Part shown: positions 1-5,459 of the stretch, one piece after another | Numbering within the stretch: position 1 is the first letter of the stretch | Layout of the letters: every line of letters begins with the position of its first letter | Source of the DNA: Actinomyces viscosus | Lineage (GTDB): Bacteria > Bacteroidota > Bacteroidia > Flavobacteriales_D > Crocinitomicaceae | Assembly (NCBI GenBank): GCA_943326975.2 | Contig: CALPVI020000149.1 | Span: forward strand, 1 to 5,459 | Reading direction: 5' to 3' | Length of the DNA stretch: 5,459 bases | Translations under genes and position numbers: made by a program | Notes under the pieces: model-generated | Told to the model about the DNA's origin: nothing | The model's database searches: none | The model's input: only the letters and a program-made list of their open reading frames with translations

Positions 1-632
1 ATAATTTACCACAATTAAATTTAGAAGAGCAAAGGGTGTTAGGTGTATTAATCGAAAAGAGTAAAACAACTCCTGATTATTATCCGCTTACATTAAATGC
101 ATTGGTAACAGCTTGTAATCAAAAGAGTGCACGTAATCCGGTTGTGGATTTTGATGAGGAAACAGTTATAACAGCAATAGATTCTTTAAAGAAAAAACAA
201 TTGGTTGCTTCGGTAATAGGAGGAGGAAGTAGATCGTTAAAATACAGGCATACAATTTCAGTTGCTTATTCTTTGGATTTAGCTGAGGCTTCGGTGATTT
301 GCTTGTTGTTATTGAGAGGACCACTTACTACTGGAGAAATAAAATCAAATGCGGGTAGGTTATATGATTTTGACAGTTTAGATGAGGTAAATACGATTTT
401 AGAAAATTTATCAAATGCTGAAAATTCTTTTGTGAAATTATTACCTAAAAAGACCGGACAAAAAGAAGCTCGATATGTACATTTATTTGGAGAAGTATTT
501 TCAGTAGAAGAAAATTCTTCAGAAGGAACTATACATTCGGGTAAATTAGAAGAACGAGTACAATTGCTTGAGAATGAATTAGCATTATTAAAAGATGCTT
601 TCGATTCTTTAGTGAAAGAACTAAAAGGATAA
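1..632 (+). CDS. yceH: YceH/DUF480 (UPF0502) family protein, 5' end cut by window edge
   Basis: This is a member of the YceH/DUF480 family, predicted to fold as two winged-helix domains; its molecular function is not established. The frame is open to the left edge: codons from position 3 read NLPQLNLEEQR before the GTG at 36, and the family needs that helix. The true start therefore lies upstream, and GTG 36 is an internal Val. Family hallmarks, counted from that Val, are EKSKTTPDYYPLTLNAL and TACNQKSARNPV (residues 7-36), LLLRGPLTTGEIKSNAGRLY (91-110) and ARYVHLFGE (145-153). All of these align by memory with E. coli YceH. The C-terminus (about 170-198) is a Leu/Glu/Lys-rich predicted coiled coil, usual for the family. 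The visible 209 residues are close to full length, so only a few codons are missing. The winged-helix fold suggests nucleic-acid binding, but that is inference. Family assignment is firm. Confidence 0.93.
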   Translation, partial: NLPQLNLEEQRVLGVLIEKSKTTPDYYPLTLNALVTACNQKSARNPVVDFDEETVITAIDSLKKKQLVASVIGGGSRSLKYRHTISVAYSLDLAEASVICLLLLRGPLTTGEIKSNAGRLYDFDSLDEVNTILENLSNAENSFVKLLPKKTGQKEARYVHLFGEVFSVEENSSEGTIHSGKLEERVQLLENELALLKDAFDSLVKELKG

Positions 633-681
633 TTAGCGCTTTTTTTTCAAAGATTTGTCCTAATTGAAATAATAAAAATAC

Positions 682-713
682 ATCTCGAAATTTTGTATAT
701 TTGATTTCGAAAT
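682..713. repeat. Paired TCGAAATTT repeat / palindrome flanking the promoter box, possible operator
   Basis: TCGAAATTT occurs at 685-693 and again at 707-715. The second copy lies in a perfect 10-base palindrome, ATTTCGAAAT (704-713). The first lies in ATCTCGAAAT (682-691), one mismatch from the same palindrome. The centres are 22 bases apart, about two helical turns, and bracket the -7 box at 696-703. This geometry fits a dimeric repressor bound to two sites on one DNA face. No regulator is encoded nearby, and AT-rich sequence produces such repeats by chance, so the operator call is inference. Confidence 0.3.
696..703 (+). promoter_or_regulatory. Bacteroidota-type -7 promoter box for the E1 gene
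   Basis: TATATTTG matches the Bacteroidota primary sigma factor consensus TAnnTTTG exactly and lies 26 bases before the ATG at 730. That would give a short leader of about 20 bases. A clear -33 TTG at the usual 17-23 base spacing is not visible; the nearest TTG (664-666) is too far upstream. The 97-base gap after the preceding gene and this box suggest the E1 gene has its own promoter. In such an AT-rich gap a chance match is possible. Confidence 0.5.
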
Positions 714-729
714 TTGACTTGCATAAATA

Positions 730-2823
730 ATGAGTACAACTGTTGAAAATTCAGGAAAAGTGGCCGAAAAAGTTTCCAAAGAAACAATTTTTAAAGCTTT
801 TCAATTGATGTGTACTGCTAAAACAATGGCAGAAAAATATGAGGCACACAAAGAAGTGTCTGCGAAATATGTTCATGCAACATCTCGAGGTCATGAGGCT
901 ATTCAGTTAGCAGTTGGAATGCAGTTGAAACCACAAGATTGGGTGTCTCCTTATTACAGAGATGATAGTATTCTTCTTGGAATAGGGATGAAGCCTTACG
1001 AATTAATGTTGCAAGTTTTTGCAAAAAAAGACGATCCATTTTCAGGAGGGAGAACCTATTATTCTCACCCTTCTTTAAATAGAGAAGATATGCCTAAAAT
1101 CCCACATCAATCCTCAGCTACTGGAATGCAGGCTATTCCTACAGCGGGTGTTGCGATGGGTATTCAATATAAAGAAAAGACGGGTATTGCAATTGATTAC
1201 AATGGAGAAAATCCAGTTGTAGTTTGTTCTTTAGGAGATGCATCTTGTACGGAAGGTGAAGTTTCAGAAGCCTTACAAATGGCTGCATTAAAACAATTTC
1301 CAATCGTATTTTTAGTTCAAGATAATGGTTGGGATATTTCAGCAAATGCAGCTGAAACTCGTGCACAAGATATGACTGAATATGCAAGAGGTTTTAATGG
1401 AATTGAAGTTAAAACAATTGATGGAAGTGATTTCAATTTGTCATATCAAACTGTACAAGAAGTTTTCGAAACAGTTAGAAAAGAAAGAAGACCTTTTATT
1501 ATTCATGCAAAAGTACCCTTGCTTGGACATCATACTTCTGGTGTAAGAAAGGAATGGTATCGAGATGATTTAGAAGAAGCAGCAACACGTGATCCATATC
1601 CAAAAATAAAGGATTTGGCAAGATCGGTAGGAGTAGATGAAGCAGATTTAATTAATACAGAAGTTGAAATAAAAAAAGCAATTGATATTGCTTTTGATGA
1701 TGCATTTAATGCTGAAGATCCAACGCCAGATTCAGTATTAAATCACATTTTCGCTCCAACACCAATCACAGAAGAAAAAGGAGAGCGTTCACCTGCTGGA
1801 AAGAAAAAAACAGTAATGGTTGATAGTGCTTTATTTGCAGTTAGAGAACTGATGGATAAACATCCTGAAGCGTTACTATATGGTCAAGATGTTGGTGGAA
1901 GATTAGGAGGTGTATTTAGAGAAGCGGCAACTTTAGCTCAAACATTTGGTGATGATCGAGTGTTTAATACTCCGATTCAAGAAGCGTTCATTATTGGTAG
2001 TACAGTTGGAATGTCTGCAGTTGGATTAAAGCCAATAGTTGAGGTTCAATTTGCAGATTATATTTGGCCAGGATTAAATCAATTATTTACAGAGGTTAGT
2101 AGATCAAATTATTTATCAAACGGTAAATGGCCTGTAAGTTGTATTATTCGTGTTCCAATTGGAGCTTACGGTTCAGGTGGTCCTTATCATTCGTCAAGTG
2201 TAGAGTCTGTTTTAACGAATATTAGAGGAATCAAAGTTGCATATCCTTCAACGGGTGCAGATTTGAAAGGATTGATGAAATCAGCATTTTATGATCCAAA
2301 TCCAATTGTGATGTTGGAACACAAAGGATTGTATTGGTCAAAAATACCTGGGACAGAAGGAGCTATGTCTGTAGAGCCAGATGAGGATTATGTTATTCCT
2401 TTTGGTAAAGCTAGAGTTGTTCAAGAAGCATCTCAAGAAAATATAGAGCAAGGGAATTCATGTGTTGTGATAACTTATGGTCGTGGTGTTTATTGGACCT
2501 TAGAGGCAAGTAGTAGTTTTGCGGATCAAGTCGAAATTATTGATTTGAGAACTTTGAATCCAATCGATACAGATAAGATAAATGAAGTTGCCAAAACACA
2601 CGGTAAAGTTTTATTGGTAACGGAAGAATCAATAGAAGCTACTTTTACTTTGGGATTAGCCGGAAGAATTCAACGAGATAATTTTAAATCTTTGGATGCA
2701 CCAGTTATGATTGTAGGTTCTATGGATACACCAGCTATACCATTGAATTCAACTTTAGAAGCAACGTTATTGCCAAATGCTGAAAAAGTAAAAATAGAAT
2801 TAGAGCGACTTTTGGCTTATTAA
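730..2823 (+). CDS. 2-oxoacid dehydrogenase E1 component, fused alpha and beta subunits (probably branched-chain 2-oxoisovalerate type)
   Basis: This is a thiamin diphosphate-dependent E1 that decarboxylates a 2-oxoacid and passes the acyl group to the lipoyl arm of E2. Residues 1 to about 340 are E1-alpha: PYYRDD (74-79, cofactor-phosphate Arg77), the ThDP/Mg motif starting GDASCTEGE (169-177) and ending DNGW (198-201), and the His-His pair 267-268 in the loop matching the mammalian phosphorylation loop. A charged linker (about 340-360) joins E1-beta: GQDVGGRLGGVF (385-396), PIQE with the ThDP-activating Glu418, and GGPYHSSS with His487. The transketolase C-terminal domain contains DLRTLNPID (605-613). 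All key residues are present, so it should be active. The GDG motif reads GDA and the usual NN is DN. A stop at 724-726 just upstream in frame fixes ATG 730 as the first Met. E2 and E3 are not in the window, and the gene stands alone between its promoter and a terminator. The branched-chain role, supplying iso-acyl-CoA, is inferred from similarity; pyruvate or another oxoacid remains possible. Confidence 0.93.
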   Translation: MSTTVENSGKVAEKVSKETIFKAFQLMCTAKTMAEKYEAHKEVSAKYVHATSRGHEAIQLAVGMQLKPQDWVSPYYRDDSILLGIGMKPYELMLQVFAKKDDPFSGGRTYYSHPSLNREDMPKIPHQSSATGMQAIPTAGVAMGIQYKEKTGIAIDYNGENPVVVCSLGDASCTEGEVSEALQMAALKQFPIVFLVQDNGWDISANAAETRAQDMTEYARGFNGIEVKTIDGSDFNLSYQTVQEVFETVRKERRPFIIHAKVPLLGHHTSGVRKEWYRDDLEEAATRDPYPKIKDLARSVGVDEADLINTEVEIKKAIDIAFDDAFNAEDPTPDSVLNHIFAPTPITEEKGERSPAGKKKTVMVDSALFAVRELMDKHPEALLYGQDVGGRLGGVFREAATLAQTFGDDRVFNTPIQEAFIIGSTVGMSAVGLKPIVEVQFADYIWPGLNQLFTEVSRSNYLSNGKWPVSCIIRVPIGAYGSGGPYHSSSVESVLTNIRGIKVAYPSTGADLKGLMKSAFYDPNPIVMLEHKGLYWSKIPGTEGAMSVEPDEDYVIPFGKARVVQEASQENIEQGNSCVVITYGRGVYWTLEASSSFADQVEIIDLRTLNPIDTDKINEVAKTHGKVLLVTEESIEATFTLGLAGRIQRDNFKSLDAPVMIVGSMDTPAIPLNSTLEATLLPNAEKVKIELERLLAY

Positions 2824-2842
2824 GATAAAAAAACAAGTTATG

Positions 2843-2875
2843 AAAGGGAGATTAGTACTAAATCTCCCTTTTTTT
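2843..2875 (+). terminator. Intrinsic terminator of the E1 gene
   Basis: GGGAGATT (2846-2853) pairs perfectly with AATCTCCC (2861-2868) around a 7-base loop, AGTACTA. The stem extends three further A-T pairs (2843-2845 with 2869-2871), and seven T residues follow the GC-rich part (2869-2875). It lies 20 bases past the E1 stop codon. On the other strand the hairpin is followed only by TTTCATAAC, so it should act mainly on plus-strand transcripts. Confidence 0.9.
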
Positions 2876-2887
2876 ATATCTTTTCAA

Positions 2888-2915
2888 AAATCAATTAATT
2901 TAAATTAATTGATTT
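2888..2915 (-). terminator. Perfect 28-base AT palindrome, probable terminator of the minus-strand operon
   Basis: The 14-base arm 2888-2901 is the exact reverse complement of 2902-2915, with no mismatch and no spacer, and only one C-G pair per arm. Read on the minus strand, it begins 26 bases past the stop of the lipoprotein gene and runs into five T residues (2890-2886). That is the right place and shape for an intrinsic terminator, although the stem is weak for its length. On the plus strand it is followed by TATTTTTAAG, so it could back up the E1 terminator too. A protein-binding palindrome is the alternative. Confidence 0.55.
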
Positions 2916-2941
2916 ATTTTTAAGAATTTAACTTTTAAATA

Positions 2942-4360
2942 TTAATTTTTCAAGTTTGGTTTAATCTTTAGGTGGATTGAATATTTTAATCCGTGATGGT
3001 TGTTTTTGACTTGATAGAAAAAATAGATAGAATCGTCTTTTTCAATGAATTTTATGTTACCTCCCATGTGTTCGTTTTCTGTAGTTAAAGCATAATTGTT
3101 TATTATTACAGGATTATTTGAGTGAGGATAAAAGTGCTTTCCGTTGTCAGTAGAAATAAACAAGCCTAACTGAGCATCATCAACATTTCCCGATTTTTCC
3201 TTGTACATATTTCTATACACATAATGAGATGAAAATCCATCATTTGTTTTTTTCGTACCAGATACAACTAATAAAATGGTATCCTTTTTCCATTCAATAT
3301 AATCAGGTTCAGAACTTTCGAATTTACTTCTCCAACCACTGTGGTTTGAAATGACAGGATTTGAATTTGAATTTTTCCAATGAAATAAATCGGTAGAATA
3401 TGCAATCCCAACATTTTCAATATTCTGATCATTGATGCCATCATAAGCAAGAATGAATTGATTCTGTTTTTTCGAAATCTTTCCATTGAAACAACCTTTG
3501 TTATTCCAAGCGGTTAAATATCCAGGTTTTAAAATTTCATTTTTATAAATTTTGAAATCATGGTTCAATAGTTTACTTTCTCCAATACCAATTGATTGTA
3601 AACCTTTTTTATTTGTTCCAGAAAAGATGAGGTAATATTTGTTTTTATGTTCTATAACATCAGTCAACCAAGGAGTTTGTTTCGTTTTAAAATTTAGTTT
3701 TGCCCAATTTATATTTTTGAAGTTCAAATAAGTTAAAAGTGGTTTCCCATTGTTTACAGGTTGCCAATTGATTAAGTTTTCTGATGATGCACCGTAAATT
3801 TGTCTTTTTGGATTATCACATTCTTGAAATAATAGCATCCATTTTTTTTTATTTAAATCATAAAATATACCACCAAATGAAATACTATTTCCTGTAAAAT
3901 TTTTCCATTTTTTTAAGTCTATTATATTTTGAGTGATTGTGTGTTTGAATTCGTTTGCTTGAAAATTCCAAAATACAATACGATTATTTTTTTTTAGTTT
4001 TCTATTTCCTTTTATCTGTTTCCCGATATATACTTTATTCTGATTGAAGTTTATTGAATCAATTAATGCTAAGTTTTCGTTCCCTGCATCTTTCAGTGCA
4101 ATTCCATTTCCCCAACCAATTATCCATTTTTTTGGATTGTGATTTTTGAAATAAGTCGGAATTTTAATTTTGAATTCAGTAGTATTGATTTTTTTAATTA
4201 CAGTAATATATTCACCCTCAATTTGATTGTTTTGTTCCTGGTTTATAATCATTGTTTTTTCATCGAAATAAAACGGAAAAGTTTTTTCAGTAGCTCTATT
4301 TTCTCTACAAGAAATCAAGTAGGAGATAGAAAAAAAAGCAATGAAATAAACTATTTTCAT
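2942..4360 (-). CDS. Predicted lipoprotein with five-bladed beta-propeller, glycosidase-like (GH43/GH32 fold)
   Basis: This is a secreted, lipid-anchored protein of unknown function. The N-terminus is a hydrophobic signal (residues 3-17) ending in the lipobox LISC, so Cys18 should be lipidated. The body shows about five repeats typical of the five-bladed propellers of GH43/GH32/GH117-type glycosidases. Blade-starting strands read SFGGIFYD (161-168), WLTDVIEHKNKYYLIFSG (231-248), GCFNGKI (289-295), SEPDYIEW (350-357) and HMGGNIKF (431-438). Blade ends carry the 'sample then wait' signature: SSENLINW (192-199), YSTDLFHW (321-328) and STDNGKHF (403-410), several followed by NNGKPLL or SNPVI. Acidic residues at blade starts (Asp168, Asp234, Glu351) could form a catalytic site, but I cannot assign them. 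The ATG shares its A (position 4360) with the TAA of the upstream membrane-protein gene. The protein is rich in Lys and Asn, and two A9 runs lie in the gene (complement of 3842-3850 and 3987-3995). No SusC/SusD or other polysaccharide-utilisation genes are visible. A non-catalytic binding propeller is possible. Confidence 0.85.
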   Translation of the reverse strand: MKIVYFIAFFSISYLISCRENRATEKTFPFYFDEKTMIINQEQNNQIEGEYITVIKKINTTEFKIKIPTYFKNHNPKKWIIGWGNGIALKDAGNENLALIDSINFNQNKVYIGKQIKGNRKLKKNNRIVFWNFQANEFKHTITQNIIDLKKWKNFTGNSISFGGIFYDLNKKKWMLLFQECDNPKRQIYGASSENLINWQPVNNGKPLLTYLNFKNINWAKLNFKTKQTPWLTDVIEHKNKYYLIFSGTNKKGLQSIGIGESKLLNHDFKIYKNEILKPGYLTAWNNKGCFNGKISKKQNQFILAYDGINDQNIENVGIAYSTDLFHWKNSNSNPVISNHSGWRSKFESSEPDYIEWKKDTILLVVSGTKKTNDGFSSHYVYRNMYKEKSGNVDDAQLGLFISTDNGKHFYPHSNNPVIINNYALTTENEHMGGNIKFIEKDDSIYFFYQVKNNHHGLKYSIHLKIKPNLKN

Positions 4361-5181
4361 TAGTTGTTTTTAGATGATTGAAAATTTAATAATGTAAGAT
4401 TTAAAATCAGAATAGGGAATAAGAATGCATCTGCAAAAAACCAGAAAAAGATATGTGAAAAGAATCCTAAGAAAAAAAAGAATTTATCATATTTCTTTGT
4501 GAAGAATCCAATTATATAAATTGCTTCAAGAAACAAACCTGCTAATCCAACTATGTAAAGTAAAGTTGTATGAGGGAATAAGGATAAGTAAATAGATGAA
4601 AATACAGAATCGGGATTATTGAAAATGTAAGAGCTTTGGTTGAATTTAAAAACATTTGTAAAATAATCAAATTCAAGGTAATTGCCTCTAAAGAATTTCC
4701 ATAAAAATGCTGAAAAATAAATGAAGTAATGAACATAACGAGCAAATTCCCATAAAAATTTGGAGGTTAGGTTATTGCTAAATAAAAAAGGCAGAACCGT
4801 AAAAATAACACCATTAAATAAATGTTCATGGAATAATCCAAATGTGTTTCTTGATACTAGATAAATAAAGAAAATGCTGTAAAAACTAATAAGTAATTTT
4901 CTATTCAAAGGAAATAAGAAACAGCAAACAGTAAGTATAAATAATGTTGAATCAAATATTGATGCAATTATATGGTTTTGAGTAATAAAAGATGGGATAG
5001 ATAAAAAATTAAAAATCCAATAAGTGATGTCGAAATCAAGGAATTTATAAGCAGGTTCACATAATTGATGTAGTAAAGTATTTGAAATAAAAAGATAAAA
5101 TTCAAATGCAAGTATAACTCCGAAAAGTATTCGGACAATCTTTTTTCTCTCGTGTATTTCAAATGGCTTTATTTTTTCCAT
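4360..5181 (-). CDS. Multi-pass inner-membrane protein, HTTM/DoxX-like
   Basis: This is an integral membrane protein with no function I can name. After a charged cytoplasmic-looking start (EKIKPFEIHERKK, residues 2-14), hydrophobic segments lie at roughly 15-35, 71-91, 96-112, 120-136, 147-164, 205-227 and 233-265, the last probably two passes. The layout resembles the HTTM/DoxX-like group related to vitamin K-dependent carboxylase membrane domains. It includes the motif FSAFLWKFFRGNYLE (156-170), a GLxxLFLE-type helix ending in IIGFF (212-227, with Glu219), and a last segment opening with His243 in SHIFFWFF. That similarity is from memory and is tentative. ATG 5181 is the only Met near the start. 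It lies 13 bases inside the end of the upstream gene, and its own TAA overlaps the ATG of the lipoprotein gene by one base, so translation is probably coupled both ways. Phe is very frequent, with homopolymer T runs (for example complement of 4472-4479). Confidence 0.85.
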   Translation of the reverse strand: MEKIKPFEIHERKKIVRILFGVILAFEFYLFISNTLLHQLCEPAYKFLDFDITYWIFNFLSIPSFITQNHIIASIFDSTLFILTVCCFLFPLNRKLLISFYSIFFIYLVSRNTFGLFHEHLFNGVIFTVLPFLFSNNLTSKFLWEFARYVHYFIYFSAFLWKFFRGNYLEFDYFTNVFKFNQSSYIFNNPDSVFSSIYLSLFPHTTLLYIVGLAGLFLEAIYIIGFFTKKYDKFFFFLGFFSHIFFWFFADAFLFPILILNLTLLNFQSSKNN

Positions 5182-5459
5182 TTGTATTCAATTAAAGGGA
5201 TAGTATCTCTACAAACAAGTTCATTTTTTTTATTGAAAGTTAATTGAATGATTTGTGTTTTGTAGCTAAAAATTTTTCTTCCTAATGTTTGTTCTATATA
5301 TCTTTTGTACCAAAGTTTAAAATGTGGAAAATCTACTGAATTATTAGCGTAATTATCAAGCAAGTGTTTATATTTTGGGTTGTAATTACTTAATTTTGTT
5401 TGAAGAAATACAAAATTTTTATCGTGATTTCCATTTTCAATATATTGTCTCATGTAAGA
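5169..5459 (-). CDS. Protein of unknown function, C-terminal part, first gene of the minus-strand operon in view
   Basis: The reading frame is open to the right edge. Codons before the first Met (5453) read Ser-Tyr, with no stop, so the gene probably continues beyond the window and this is its C-terminal 97 residues. The first visible Met is therefore not a secure start. The visible part is soluble, basic and aromatic-rich, with no signal or membrane segment: helical-looking NYNPKYKHLLDNYANN (23-38 from that Met), then FKLWYKRYIEQTLGRK (45-60), then SYKTQIIQLTF (63-73) and a tail ending IPLIEYKWKK (85-94). It overlaps the membrane-protein gene by 13 bases. Small partner proteins with a similar helical-then-strand end are, as I recall, often encoded beside HTTM-type membrane proteins. 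By that analogy it may have an N-terminal membrane anchor outside the window and pair with its neighbour; this is inference only. Confidence 0.7.
   Translation of the reverse strand, partial: SYMRQYIENGNHDKNFVFLQTKLSNYNPKYKHLLDNYANNSVDFPHFKLWYKRYIEQTLGRKIFSYKTQIIQLTFNKKNELVCRDTIPLIEYKWKK

Noticed and set aside
36..38. GTG as the start codon of the YceH-family gene
   Set aside because: The frame stays open upstream to the window edge and encodes NLPQLNLEEQR, which matches the expected N-terminal helix of the family; the GTG is an internal Val codon.
622..647. Possible terminator after the YceH-family gene, with eight T residues at 640-647
   Set aside because: Only a five-pair AAAAG/CTTTT stem with a long loop can be drawn, and AGCGCT at 635-640 cannot fold without a loop. 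The T run alone is not enough support.
1139..1387. 82-codon open frame on the minus strand
   Set aside because: It lies wholly inside the well-supported E1 coding region, opposite the ThDP motif, and its protein has no recognisable features.
3268..3486. 72-codon open frame on the minus strand
   Set aside because: It lies in another frame of the lipoprotein gene, which shows clear propeller repeats across this stretch.
4139..4363. 74-codon plus-strand open frame antisense to the lipoprotein start
   Set aside because: Its Phe/Ser/Ile-rich protein is what the complement of a Lys/Asn-rich gene gives; there is no promoter box or start context to support it.
4551..5162. Two 64-codon minus-strand frames (4551-4745 and 4968-5162)
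   Set aside because: Both are out-of-frame shadows inside the membrane-protein gene, whose hydrophobic segments run continuously in the main frame.
1..5459. CRISPR array, tRNA, rRNA or insertion sequence
   Set aside because: I saw no regularly spaced repeats, no cloverleaf-like segment, no transposase and no terminal inverted repeats; the only gaps without genes are 633-729 and 2824-2941, both described above.

Overview
The window looks like a stretch of chromosome from a member of the Bacteroidota, most likely class Flavobacteriia. The evidence is the low GC content, the absence of Shine-Dalgarno sequences before any start codon, a good match to the Bacteroidota -7 promoter element (TAnnTTTG) before the second gene, a fused alpha/beta E1 dehydrogenase of a kind I recall from this phylum, and a lipoprotein with a short hydrophobic signal and lipobox. 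I cannot name a genus from the sequence.

Left half, plus strand. A YceH/DUF480 family protein (1-632) lacks its first few codons at the left edge. After a 97-base gap with its own promoter comes a complete 697-residue E1 component of a 2-oxoacid dehydrogenase complex, probably the branched-chain type (730-2823). It ends at a strong intrinsic terminator (2843-2875). These are ordinary housekeeping-type genes.

Right half, minus strand, convergent to the left half. Three genes are packed head to tail and read from right to left: an incomplete unknown protein (5169-5459), a 273-residue multi-pass membrane protein (4360-5181) and a 472-residue predicted lipoprotein with a five-bladed beta-propeller pattern (2942-4360). 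Their ends overlap by 13 bases and by 1 base, so they are almost certainly one translationally coupled operon. A perfect 28-base AT palindrome just past the last stop probably ends this transcript. The operon is more AT-rich and Lys/Asn/Phe-rich than the left half, and no member has a function I can name with certainty.

The two halves do not appear to work together. The minus-strand operon is the accessory and potentially undescribed part. Its layout suggests an envelope system: a membrane protein with a small partner, plus a lipid-anchored propeller exposed outside the inner membrane, possibly acting on or binding glycans. That functional reading is inference.
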